From contig JASISA010000025.1 of the NCBI GenBank assembly GCA_031771865.1, positions 1,364,001-1,428,000 of the forward strand: a DNA stretch of 64,000 nucleotides. The letters are read 5' to 3'. The first letter of the stretch is position 1. Every line of letters starts with the position of its first letter. The translations under genes were made by a program, and so were the position numbers. This stretch comes from Nothophaeocryptopus gaeumannii (lineage: Eukaryota > Ascomycota > Dothideomycetes > Mycosphaerellales > Mycosphaerellaceae). The notes under the pieces were generated by a model, which did no database searches, was not told the DNA's origin, and saw only the letters and a program-made list of their open reading frames with translations. Of the stretch, positions 21,293-31,900 are shown piece after piece.

Positions 21293-22387
21293 CTTGTCGA
21301 CAGTACACTGCCAAAGGTCGTCTAGGAGGTCGAAGGTGGACGGGTAATCAGGTTGCGGAGGGAGATGCATTTTCAAGTATGACCCTGCTCGCCAGAGTTA
21401 CTGTATGTCATGCATGAGCTGCTGCTGCTCCTCCACCGGGAGAACGTTGCCGTGAAAGGCCGTTCTGCGGGTTCAACGAGTATAGCGGTAACGATCAGTG
21501 GAGACCCCGCGGTGGACGGTATAGAGCTGCAAATGATGGACAAGCTTCTCCAGACAAGTGACAGGAACAGGTCAAGCGTCAACGCATCCAGATGTAGCTA
21601 GGCACTGGTTTCACCGAAGCTGCAAACAGCGGAAGGCACGTCTCCGCACAGGATCAGTGGGATCGTGTTCAAGGCGGTCGCAATTGGGCAGTGACGCCGC
21701 GAATACCACCGCCATGTCGCCACGTGCGTAACGACCTCTGTTTCTTCCAAAGTGATCAGCGCCTTCCGCTGTTAAGTTATGGGAGGCAGTTTCTGCGAGC
21801 TGGTCGCCGTCGCAACGACTCCGAGTGCAAGAGCCATCCGCTCCGCTCTCAAGACTTGGCCTGAGGATGCTTCGGAAGCTTGATCCCCATCACCCATCTC
21901 CAGGTCGGCCCGATACCATACTTCACCTTCCCGATGCCGTTTGATGCGGTCTCCTCAATGACAAAGAAAGCCGATCACTTGGCACCACAACAGTGGTGTA
22001 TATCAACACTTCAGAACGATGTCATTTGCTCACCTAACTGGATACGCTTCTAATGTCTTAGAAAAGGGTGTTAAATTATATTGTTAATCGTCTTCTGCAG
22101 GAATTTGCTGTAGTTATTATAGTCAAAAAGGAAGAAATGCAACGTCAAGTGTTTGGCACAAGTGATCGGCTTTTTTTTGTCACCGGGGAGGCGTTATGTT
22201 GGTTGAGGACGATGGTGACGACGAGGTGCAGCGAGAGGGGTTTGGTGTGAGCTGCCGGAGTTCGACGGCAATGGCTTCATCAGCCGTGAGTTGCCTGGTC
22301 AACGGCTGATGTCAACACGAAAGTGGAGTCACAGATGGAAATGGAACTGTATCTAGGCATCGACAGTAGATATGATTATATGCAGTA
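21293..22387. other. Upstream region of the alpha-glucosidase, partly AT-rich
   Basis: About 1.1 kb without a recognisable gene. The part next to 21293 is the presumed alpha-glucosidase promoter. From about 22030 to 22180 the sequence becomes clearly AT-rich compared with the rest of the window, next to the truncated end of the DUF3176-like pseudogene. Confidence 0.5.
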
Positions 22388-23185
22388 TCATGTCCCAAGA
22401 TACATGCTAGTCCTAGCCCTCACTACCGGTGATTGGACTCGCTCCGGACTACCAAAGCATATTTGCCAGTCCTTCTCTCCTGCATACTTTTCAGCGCCAT
22501 CACTCACAACACCATATTTGATTTCCTGATCACTAAGCTCCTCCGCCATATGCCTCGCCTGCATATTAGGGTGCAGCTGATTGAACAACGACAGCTTGGC
22601 TTGCAACACCACAGGCTCATTCAAGCCTCGTTCCACCGTGGTCGTCGCGCTTTGTAGCAATACTCCATCGAGCAAAGTCGCAATTGCGCAAGTAGCAGCA
22701 ACCGTGAGCATCGAGAAGTGCTTTTGAGAGGGCAACAGCCATGCGTGCGATCCAATGGGCCAGTTGAAGTGCAGTCTGTCCAGCGTGGTCCCTTTCAGAG
22801 CCCTTACCTACCAAGTAACAACGGCTCCTTGAACCGCTGCGAAACTCAACGCTTTGTTGCCGATGCCTGTCAGGACAGATATGTGAACGCTCGGCTGGAC
22901 TGTCCATTTGTCGAACGCCTTGCCATTGGAGGTTGCGAGTATGACTGCAGACACGGGTATGCCAAGCAACACATACAGCAGGGCCGCAAGAAGGTCCAAG
23001 TCTCCAGAAGGACGGCTTCCATGCTGTATCGTGTGCTTCAGTGCCTGTTCTAGAGAGCCAGTCGAATAATACCTCGGTCCACGATCTTGATGAGGAACGC
23101 GACGCCCTGCCATGATGCAACAAGGCCTTGTTACTGCTGCACCGGCTTGTTCTCGCGTTCCGACTGATAGTGCTGTCCGCGTCAT
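22388..23185 (-). pseudogene. Broken DUF3176-like fungal membrane protein
   Basis: Two open segments in the same frame (23185-22811 and 22807-22388) are separated by a single TAG at 22808-22810. Before it: a hydrophobic stretch LLAALLYVLLGIPVSAVILA, then VHISVLTGIGNKALSFAAVQ and GAVVTW. After it the frame continues VRALKGTTLDRLHFNWPIGS, then a second hydrophobic part ending ATLLDGVLLQSATT. This order (membrane helix, small-residue helix, Trp-Trp, basic loop, D-G-x-LLQ-x-A) resembles fungal DUF3176 membrane proteins, from memory only. The stop probably replaces the second Trp of a WW pair (TGG to TAG). The frame ends abruptly at 22388 in AT-rich DNA, far short of a usual several-hundred-residue protein, so the gene is both interrupted and truncated. 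Confidence 0.5.
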
Positions 23186-23638
23186 CGGTCCTTCCTATAG
23201 AGAGATACGACATGCCAGAGATGCTGAAGATAGAGTAGGGTCCAAAAGAGAGTCAGTGAAGGATGTGATCGCCGGCGGGCAGAGCTATACTCTTGATGCC
23301 TACATCCCCTCCATAGCGTGTTATACATCTGGATACGCTTCGTGCAAGTATCGTGGGCAGTGCGACTCGTTGGCCCATCGTGGAGGTTATCTTGCAGCTT
23401 TTCTAGTTGCACAGCGTTCCAAGCCGAAGCTGAGCTGCGGCCGCCCTTCGCAAGATTTTCGGTTCCAGATGCCGTACATCACGATTCAGTCGGACACGCT
23501 AGGGTGTGTAGGCAGCTCTCAACCAATTCGCGAAGTATCGTGATACAGCTGAGAGGCCTTTGATGACTCCATCTGGCAATGCTTCGCCATATCTTTCCAG
23601 CCATCGGGTACCAGCGCGACAAGCCGGCTTGTGCAATC
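23186..23638. other. Intergenic region between the DUF3176-like remnant and HPM1
   Basis: No gene recognised on either strand; short open frames are uninformative. It contains the 3' end of the methyltransferase transcript and whatever promoter the remnant had. Confidence 0.4.
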
Positions 23639-24909
23639 TCAGTAGAGCTGCACTTCGACCAGAGCTCTACCAACGCCGCCGTCCATACCAGAAACGCCAT
23701 GATTCTCGATCTCGTACGCAACGGCACCCTTCTCTCTACATGCCTCTTTCAGCCCATCCACGGATCCGCCGACTCCGAAGTACATGCGTTTTGCGCCAAT
23801 CATGGCCTTCGCCATCTTGACTCGCCTCAGGAGCATGGCAAGAAGGTCAACAAAAGCCACAGTTGAGTCAGGGCTGTAGATTGTCTCTGCAGCCAAAACC
23901 ACCAGCCCCATATCAGGTGCAGATTCCGGTACAACGGCGGCTAGAGCAGGAGACCATGGTCCAGAGATGAAGTTCAATGTCATCTGTTTGCACTTCATCT
24001 CAGCCAAGAATCGCTCTAGAAGTTCGGGTGTCAATTCAAGCTCTCCAGAACACTCTCTCTCCAGGTCAAGCTGAACCACATCTTGGTACATCGCATTGGC
24101 AGCCCAGGTCAGAAGAACGTTCGGAAGCGTGATGAGCCGCAGTACCTCTTCATTGTAGTCAGCTAGAGTGAACGTCAAGCCAGCGATGCCGTTCTCAATA
24201 GCATGTCGGAACAGGATGAGACTTGGCAGAGCGCTGCCAGCTCCAAGCTGTTCGTCATTAGCAGCTAGGATTGATACACAGATGAAGCGCCATACCTCGA
24301 CGATCTGGTCGCATCTGATCAAATCATCTATGTCCTTGCGAGGGCCTCGATCAAGAAGTAGGCTTGCAAGATCAAGAGAACATTCCCATGTCTTGAAACC
24401 GCCTTCGTACACTCCGGCGCGGATGTCAGACTTGTCGATCTGGTCTATGATCTGTTCATTGGTGCCGGAGTCTTCTTGAAGCAGCTGAACACGGACATCG
24501 TAAAGCTCTCGTCGGGGCAGATACGCCACTCTTCCAAGAGGCGATTCGACTTTGACTACGCTATAGCTCAAGCGTTCAGGAAGGGTTCCCACCTGATACT
24601 TAGGGTCAGCGCCGACCTCCTCAAAAGACCCGCTTGTACCAGGCAGCAGGATAGAATGCTGATGCAAAAGACGCGAAGGGGCAGCTTGAGGAGACGGGCG
24701 CGTAGATAGTGCCGTTTCCTAGTCAATGTTGCGGCCGCTGGCTGCCGCATGCGTAGGGATGTCGTACCTACCAAGTCTTCCAACCTGTGGGCTTTGACAG
24801 TGCCAAGACTGGACCCGACGGCCGCGTGCCCAGATGGCTGTTGTATTGAGGAGCCCGTTGTCTCATCATCGCTGCCTCCGTCATTGGAGAATCCGAATGA
24901 GAAGGCCAT
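23639..24909 (-). CDS. HPM1: Protein-histidine N-methyltransferase, HPM1/METTL18 type
   Basis: S-adenosylmethionine-dependent methyltransferase of the family that methylates a histidine in ribosomal protein L3. Exons: 24772-24909, 24296-24658 and 23639-24247, giving about 369 residues. The N-terminal MAFSFGF is typical of the family. Motifs include GGFKTWECSLDL, the SAM motif VELGAGSALPSL formed across the second intron, DYNEEVLRL, FISGPWSP and ETIYSP. The second intron (24248-24295, 48 nt) contains no stop and is a multiple of three, so a simple ORF reads through it and inserts 16 unrelated residues between IVE and LGAG. Two upstream in-frame ATGs (24936, 24930) are possible starts; 24909 has the better context (GCCATGGCC). 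It is divergent from the SDR gene. Confidence 0.88.
24248..24295 (-). other. Stopless 48-nt intron in HPM1
   Basis: Donor GTATGG, branch-like GCTAATGAC, acceptor AACAG. Removal restores the conserved SAM-binding motif IVELGAGSALPS. Retention keeps the frame and adds 16 residues inside that motif. Confidence 0.85.
24659..24771 (-). other. First intron of HPM1
   Basis: A 113-nt intron with donor GTAGGT and acceptor CATCAG. It joins the MAFSFGF exon (ending Glu-Asp-Leu) to His-Ser-Ile-Leu-Leu-Pro in phase 0. Confidence 0.75.
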
Positions 24910-25249
24910 GGCTGATGATTTGACTGTCATTGTCATTGTCGAGAGAGTGCCGATGCACTGCTTGCAAAGAATCCGTTAAAGTCCGCACGAGTCCGTGCGC
25001 TGCATGAAAAGCGGGTCTCGATCCTCCCAGGAACATGGCGATAACCTCACCTTTACAGCGGCTCTGACTAGACCGGCAGCTTCGTTCATGCCCTGCGTGA
25101 TACGTGTAGGCAGGCTATGCTCGCATTTCCAATGCCTCTGATGGTTGTTCTCTACATAAAAGGCTACAAAGTAGGCCTGGAAACTCTCTTCCATTCCACC
25201 TACATCCTCCTCTTGCAGACACCCAGACCATTACTCAATCCCACTCAAG
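24910..25249. promoter_or_regulatory. Divergent promoter of HPM1 and the SDR gene
   Basis: A 340-bp gap between divergent start codons. The SDR side ends in a C/A-rich leader just before the ATG at 25250. No individual element assigned. Confidence 0.5.
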
Positions 25250-26348
25250 ATGCCGATGAAGCCAGAGAACCCATACCAGCCATACGCTGAGGTCCACAAG
25301 GATACCAAAGGCCCTGGAGATGCCCGCCCGACAGCAACCCAGATCGTCAAGGACTGCCATGCCGAGGGCAAGCTTAAGGGCAAGACCATCTTGATCACAG
25401 GAACCTCAGCAGGCATCGGCATCGAAACCGCAAAAGCACTCTACGAGACAGGCGCGAAGCTCTTCCTCTCCGCTCGCAACATTCCCAAGGTGGAAGAAGT
25501 CATCAAGGATATCGTGTCCAACTCTCCATCCAAAGACCTGGGATTTCCGCAACCAGAGCCTCTGGAGATTCATCTCGATTCTCTAGAAAGCGTCCGCAAG
25601 GGTGCCGAAGAGTTCAAGAAGAGAAGCAATCAGCTTAACATCCTTATCAACAATGCCGGCGTCATGGCTTGTCCCTACACCAAAACTACAGACGGCTTCG
25701 AGCTTCAGATTGGGTAAGCACAAAAACCTCTTCATCCAAACCATCCACTAACTCCCAAACAGAACAAATCATTTCGCCCACTTCCTCCTCTTCCAACTCC
25801 TCAAACCTCTCCTCCTCTCCTCCTCAACCCCCTCTTTCAACTCCCGCGTAATAAACCTCTCCTCCGCCGGCCACCGCATGGGCGACTTCCGATTCGACGA
25901 CTACAACTACGAGAAACCAGACTCCTACCAAAAATGGGCATCATACGGCCAATCCAAAACAGCAAACATCTACTTTTCCTCCGCCATCGAACGCCACTAC
26001 GGTTCCAAAGGCCTGCACGGGTGGTCCGTCCACCCCGGCGGAATCCTAACCGATCTGCCCCGCCACCTCGTCCAAGCCGACTACGAATTCCTCAACTTCG
26101 AAGCCATGAAAGATATGTTCAAATCCCTCCCCCAAGGTGCAGCAACCACCGTATGGGCGGCGCTGAGTCCTCATTTCGAAGGAAAAAATGGTGGGAGGTA
26201 TCTTGCGGAATGCGGGGAGTGTGGGCCGATGGAAGAGGGGAGTCGGGTGGGTGCGCCGGGGTATGCGCCACATGTCTATGATGAGGAGAAGGAGGAGAAG
26301 TTATGGAGGTTGAGTTATGAGGCTGTTGGGTTGCCTGTTGAAGACTGA
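25250..26348 (+). CDS. Short-chain dehydrogenase/reductase (SDR), retinol-dehydrogenase-like
   Basis: NAD(P)-dependent oxidoreductase of the classical SDR fold; substrate not deducible. Exons 25250-25713 and 25763-26348 encode 349 residues. The cofactor motif TGTSAGIG lies near residue 49, NNAGVM follows, the serine of INLSSAGHR is the catalytic Ser, and YGQSKTAN provides the Tyr-x-x-x-Lys pair. HPGGILTDL is the usual loop after the active site. The overall arrangement resembles WWOX/retinol dehydrogenase-like SDRs common in fungi. The 49-nt intron (donor GTAAGC, branch CTAAC, acceptor ACAG) splits a Gly codon. Confidence 0.92.
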
Positions 26349-26666
26349 AGATTGAAATAGGACTGAAGGGAGATTACTCGGCCGCATCTTTTTTCCCCGG
26401 ACGCAGTCTCGTCAATCTGCTGAGCGTCATTTGGAGAGCAGAGTTCGTGTGTGAGCTAGGGAGAACGCAACTCAATCGTTGGAAATGTCCATCCCCGGAT
26501 CAATGTAGCATAGATTGAACCAAATGATCTTCGTTCATGTATTCTGCCTAAGCATTCACTGTAAAACCAGCCTAATCAATCCTTATGGGTATCATCGTAC
26601 AATCTCATATCATTCTCATGCCATCATCAACATCAAAACGCCCAACCAATACTTTCCACAAAACCC
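26349..26666. other. Convergent gap between the SDR and the 577-residue membrane protein
   Basis: A 318-bp convergent 3' region. Nothing else recognised. Confidence 0.4.
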
Positions 26667-28400
26667 TCACAACTCTCTCTTCTCCTCAATATACCTCCCT
26701 CCTTGCCTATCGGCCTGCTGCGCCTTCCCCACAATCCTCTTATAATTATCCTGCTCAACCAATCGACTCGCATCCCTCTGCTTCTCCAACCTATCAATGC
26801 CCAAATTGATACTTTCAATATGTACCTCCAGAGGAACCTTGTCTACCCCAACGACTTCTGGCAACGCCACCCTCTCGCGGAGATCCTCCAGACTATGCTG
26901 AATTTCTTGCAGCTTGACGAGCGTGGAGGTGACATGTCCCCAAGCCATCTTTCGGTAGGTGCCGACGTTATTGAGAAGCTTGAGTTGCTGTTGAATCTTG
27001 TTGACGCCAGCTCGATTTCCGCCGAGTTTTGTCCACAGGGTCGCGAAGAGTTCGTCCTTGTCCATGCCGACGCGAATGCCATCCCGGGTTGCTATTCCTG
27101 ATATGACATCGAGCCGGTTGTCAAGGTTGTCCAGAATGTCCCTAAGGGCGTGAGCTTCCTGAATCAATGTGAGAATTTGCTCTTCCACGGCGCCAGTGTG
27201 GCGCAGGTATTGATCCAGGACAACATCTCGGCTGAGACTGATTGGCTGGAACGGAGAGAAGATGTTGACGTTGGATAGCAGTCGTCCGATCGCGCCTCGA
27301 GAGGCTTCTTTCTCCGTCACGCCGTCGATGACGCTCAACGTCCAACGGTTCGTAGAGAGAATGTGATCGACTGCTCTTCCGATCCTCGAGTTGAAGCGGC
27401 TCAAGTCTCCGGAAGCTTGCCGCGCGGTCTCGGTAAATCCGCCGAATTCAAAGACCAGCTCGTTCTTCGATGGCAGATTGGAGTACTGGACAACGTGCTT
27501 CAAGTCACGGATACTCGCCTCGCTCCTCTTCATATCCAGAGGCAAGTTCGCGCCCACTGAAGTCCCAGCCAGGACATCCTGAAAAGCATCCTGTGCCTGA
27601 ACCAACTTCCCGAACTCTGCTTCGCCCTTCAGCTCCGGCGCATTCGGCGCCGGACAAAACGGAAGCCCTCCCGTAAAAGGCAGTCGACATATCGGCGACA
27701 GCGCATTATTGATGGTGTTCGTCAGAAAACCCGTCCCGAACACCAGCGCCGCCGCAAGAAGATATATTAGCAGCATCCAGCCCAGCAAAGGCTTGAGATT
27801 GTGCAACGCCAGCCCCACCACTGCAGTCAAATACCCCAGCAGTGGCCTCAATACCCTCGCCCAAATCAACTTGGGGTATTCGCTCCCTCTCGGCTTCTCC
27901 TCATCGTCGCTCTCATACTCCGCCTCATCGTGCTCTTTCAACCGACTACTTCTCAACCTCCCAGCATCGCTTGTCATACTCCGATCCACGAGCCTCTGAC
28001 GCGGCGTACTAGCCCTCATTTGCTTTCTCAACTGTCCAGCGTCACTCGTATTACTCCGCTCATTCAACCGGAACCGCGGCGTCGCATCTCTCCTCCTCGC
28101 GCTCTTGGCGCCAGTGTCGGGGGAAGACGGCATGACGAGTTCAGGCTCGACTGAAGAGCGGAGGTTGCGGCGACGTGGATCTTCAGGCGAGAGTCTGGAC
28201 CCTCGTGTATCTTCGACAGATTGTTGTGGGAAGTGTGCGCTGGCTTTCCCATTCGTTTTGGAATCTCGTCCTCGATACGCGCTCCCCATTTCATCGCGCT
28301 CATCTTCTTCGTCCCATATCTGCTCCGGCTCGTACGCATCGTCGTCGACGTCGTCCCAAGACTCGGTCAACTCTGGGCGAGCGCGTCGTGTGCGCGCCAT
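26667..28400 (-). CDS. Conserved-looking fungal membrane protein of unknown function
   Basis: 577 residues from ATG 28400; an open frame continues upstream but has no protein-like character, and GCGCGCC-ATG-GC starts a basic MARTRRARPE N-terminus. Residues 1-175 are charged and disordered, with acidic patches and an internal duplication: FRLNERSNTSDAGQLRK near 109 and QRLVDRSMTSDAGRLRS near 135. A hydrophobic region at about 188-225 gives one or two membrane helices. The remaining 340 residues are soluble and largely helical, ending in Arg/Gln/Glu-rich sequence. The layout (disordered basic N-terminus, central membrane helix, helical C-terminal domain) resembles nuclear-envelope or ER proteins, but that is a guess. 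I do not recognise the family. Confidence 0.8.
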   Translation of the reverse strand: MARTRRARPELTESWDDVDDDAYEPEQIWDEEDERDEMGSAYRGRDSKTNGKASAHFPQQSVEDTRGSRLSPEDPRRRNLRSSVEPELVMPSSPDTGAKSARRRDATPRFRLNERSNTSDAGQLRKQMRASTPRQRLVDRSMTSDAGRLRSSRLKEHDEAEYESDDEEKPRGSEYPKLIWARVLRPLLGYLTAVVGLALHNLKPLLGWMLLIYLLAAALVFGTGFLTNTINNALSPICRLPFTGGLPFCPAPNAPELKGEAEFGKLVQAQDAFQDVLAGTSVGANLPLDMKRSEASIRDLKHVVQYSNLPSKNELVFEFGGFTETARQASGDLSRFNSRIGRAVDHILSTNRWTLSVIDGVTEKEASRGAIGRLLSNVNIFSPFQPISLSRDVVLDQYLRHTGAVEEQILTLIQEAHALRDILDNLDNRLDVISGIATRDGIRVGMDKDELFATLWTKLGGNRAGVNKIQQQLKLLNNVGTYRKMAWGHVTSTLVKLQEIQHSLEDLRERVALPEVVGVDKVPLEVHIESINLGIDRLEKQRDASRLVEQDNYKRIVGKAQQADRQGGRYIEEKREL

Positions 28401-28985
28401 CTTTTTGAAGCTCTTGCGCGCGGATAAGAGATAAGTAAGGTAACAGGGTATACGTCTCGTCTCGTCTCGTCTCGTGAGATGGTCCTCGTTGCTGCGGGAG
28501 CGCGTTCCCGACGGGTGTCTGTCGTTATCCAAGTTTGAGAACGTCTGAACGAGGTTTGCTCTGGCACCTCGAGAGGTAGCTAAATGTAAGAAAGTGGAGA
28601 AGTAATGAAGAAAGAGAAAACATAGTGAATATTCAGCCACAGCGCGTAGTTGCTGGTAATGGTGGGCATCCAGCCAGGATTCACACCACGCGATGTGCAT
28701 TCACTTGACCCGATGACGCAAGGAACAGGGATTTTGCTCGCGCTAAAGAGAACGCGACTTCCGCGAACCGCAGGAGGGTCCACTCGTCTCCCATGTTGCA
28801 TACATCTCATATGCCTGTCATACTGGGATCGCGATGGAGAACAACGCACAAAGGATGGTCGTCTCAGTTTCTTACGTTACTGGAGAGATCTAGATAGTAC
28901 TGCTTCAACTGTAGTCGCACATGGGGTATCCATACAAATGACCTCCGATTAAAACGCTTGTGTAATTGCTTCCCATGCCTTTTAT
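28401..28985. other. Gap between the membrane protein and the copper ATPase gene
   Basis: A 585-bp stretch holding the promoter and leader of the 577-residue protein gene, including the CGTCT repeat at 28453-28475, and the 3' UTR of the copper ATPase. No gene seen. Confidence 0.5.
28453..28475. repeat. CGTCT pentanucleotide repeat in a 5' leader
   Basis: Four perfect CGTCT units plus a partial fifth, 53 bases upstream of the minus-strand ATG at 28400, so probably inside the 5' UTR or core promoter of the membrane protein gene. On the transcribed sense it reads as an AGACG repeat. Confidence 0.85.
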
Positions 28986-31900
28986 CTATACCTGCTCGTG
29001 GCTCTCCAGCTGTACATAAGCGCCACGGTCGCGCTCTTCGCTTCTCCTCTTGCGACCGATGAGAGCGTCACGGAGACCCGCGACTTGGTCGACGATGCTC
29101 ATTCTCTTAGATGGGAACAACGCGCCGAGCTCATCTTCGAGCATCCAGCCGGGCCTCTTCCAAAACTTCAGCAGCAATGAACTGACGACGACAGTGACAC
29201 TCGAGCATGCCATTGCGGCACCGGCAGCTATGGGCGGTAGTGTGATGCCCCAGGGCAGCAAGAAGCCCATCGCGATGGGCAGTCCAATGGCGTTGTAGAC
29301 GCAGCTCAACAGTAGGTTCACCTTGATGCGTCTGAAGATGACTCGGCTCAGGTGCAGACTGGCAGGGATATCCATGAGCTGGTTCGGCTTCATCAGTACA
29401 ATGTCAGCAGCATCGACAGCAACATCTGTTCCGCTGGCCAGGGAGATGCCAACGTTGGCCGTCGCGAGCGCAGGAGAGTCATTGATCCCGTCTCCGACCA
29501 TTGCGACGACCTGCCCCTGTTGCTGAAAGTCTGTGATGATGCTTTTCTTGCCCTCTGGAAGAACACCTGCGAACACATTCTCGGGCGCGATACCTACCAG
29601 CGCCGCAACGTGATGAGCCGTGGCCGCCTGATCGCCAGTGACGAGAGATGTGCCGATATTCATTCGATGCAGTGCTGAAATGGCAGCGCGGGCGGATGGC
29701 TTTAAAGTGTCGGAGAGTCCAATAGATCCTGCGTAGTCTCCGTCTATCGAGACATGTATATTCGTGATGCCAGCGGACTGCGCTGCCTTTGACGATGACG
29801 CACCAGAGACAGTTGTTCTTCTTGCAGCGGCAAATTCATCGTACTCATCCTCAGGAGAAGCTGGAACATTGACACCCGACTTTCGCAAGAAAGAAGCGTT
29901 GCCGATGGCCACTCGGTATCGTTTGCGCTCGAACGTACTGCCCGGCTCAATGGAGGCTGAGATGCCTTTCCCTGCGGTAGCTTTGAAGTCGCCCATGTTG
30001 CCGTCCAGTTGTTCGTCTACACGCAGGCCAAGCTTGCTCTTAGCGCCAGCCAGGAGAGCCTTCGCGATGGGATGTTCGCTGCTCGTTTCTGCGAGACCAA
30101 CAAGTGTCCACCACAGATTTGCTTGAGACTTCCAAGCTGCGACTTGTTCTGACTGTGCGACGCTCATCTTGCCCATGGTCAGGGTGCCGGTCTTGTCGAG
30201 AACCATGTGGGTGATCTTGGTAGCAGTCTCGAGAGCAGCTCCGCCCTTAACGAGAATGCCTTGCTCAGCGCCAACGCCGGTACCCACCATGACTGCAGTC
30301 GGAGTGGCCAGGCCAAGTGCGCAAGGACAGGCAAACACAATTACTGCAATGCAAAGCTTGACGCATACCATCAGTCGTCCGCCGCTGCTATCACTGAGGA
30401 AGATTTGGGGCGGGTGTGGAAGAATGTGACTCAGCACCATCCATCCTACAAACGTCACCAAGCCCAGAGTGATGATGATCGGAACGAAGTATCCCGCAAC
30501 GATGTCGGCCATGCGCTGGATGGGAGCTCGGGACGTTTGTGCCTCCTGGACCAAGCGAACAATCTGGCTGAGCTGAGTATCGCGACCAGCTCGGACGACT
30601 CGAAAGTCTAAGCGACCAGCGTTGTTGACTGTGCCCGCCATGAGCGGAGATCCAGGTTTCTTGTTTACAGGCATCGGTTCTCCTGTGACTATGCTCTCGT
30701 TGATGTAGCTCTCGCCGCGCGTGACGATGCCGTCTGCTGGGATCTTGTCTCCTGGCTTCAAGATGACAACATCGCCCACCTCGATCAGTTCCGTTGGGAT
30801 CGTCCGCTCCTCGATGGCTGATCCAGTGGGCTCTTTTTCGGCCTTTGTCTCCTCGATGGCATGCTCGGCATCCCATCCTTCTGCAGCTTTAGCAGCTGCA
30901 ATTGGATCTGCGTAGATTGTGGCCATTGGAGGAGCTAAGCTCATCAGTCGTGATAGTGCTCTGGAAGTCTGACCCTTCGCACGGTTCTCCAAGAATCGTC
31001 CAAGCGTGATGAAAGTAATCAACATGGTACTCGTATCAAAGGTCGTGGCTGGTCGTGAATGGGGAGGAATGAAGATTGAAACAAGCATGGCTGCGCAGCT
31101 GAAGAAGAAAGCCGCGGAAGTGCCCAGGACCACCAAAACATCCATGGTGGGCGAGCCATGTCGGATAGAATTGAAGGCGGATTTGTTGAATCGTTTGCCA
31201 ATGCCGAATTGCACCGGAACGGTAAGTATCAGGCAGATGACATCTCCGAGCCAGAGACCCGGAATGATGGGAAGCTTGATACTGCCAAGGTCTAGGGGTT
31301 TGATGAACATTGGCAGGAACATGCTGACAACAAAGACAGGGATTGCGAACGAGAGAGATACTCGGAAGGCTCGCCTCCACTCTTGAATCTCCTTGGTCTT
31401 GGCGAGAGATTCCAGTTGCGCATTATTGTCGTCGTTTTCCGCAACGAGCGCATTGTATCCGAGTTTCTCTATGCTCTCGACGATTGCTCGTAGGCCGATC
31501 TTTGATGGCACATGTGTGACTGATGATCTGCCTGTTGCGAAATTGACATTCGCAGATGCGATTCCGGGCATGTTCTTGAGATTCGCCTGCAGATCCGCGG
31601 CGGCCTCGGGACTTGGAAGTCCGTAGATCTTGAGCTGTATCGAAGAGTTGGAGGATGACGTTTGCACGCCTTGTTCGACACTGGAAACCACCGATGCATC
31701 GAAACCGCGGTCCTCGATGGTTTCCACGATCTTGGCAACTGGTAGCACATCTGCATCGTGTACTATGATAGCCCGCTCGGCAAGGAGACTGATATTGAAA
31801 TGTGCCAAACCCGGGAGCTCGTGAAAGCCACCTTCTACGGCAGAAGTGCAAGCGCCGCATGTCATGCCTTCGATCGCAATCGTTGTCGTTGCCAGCTTCT

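Noticed and set aside
29600..30900. Plus-strand ORFs of 100-160 codons inside the copper ATPase
   Set aside because: Antisense or out-of-frame shadows of a strongly conserved gene.
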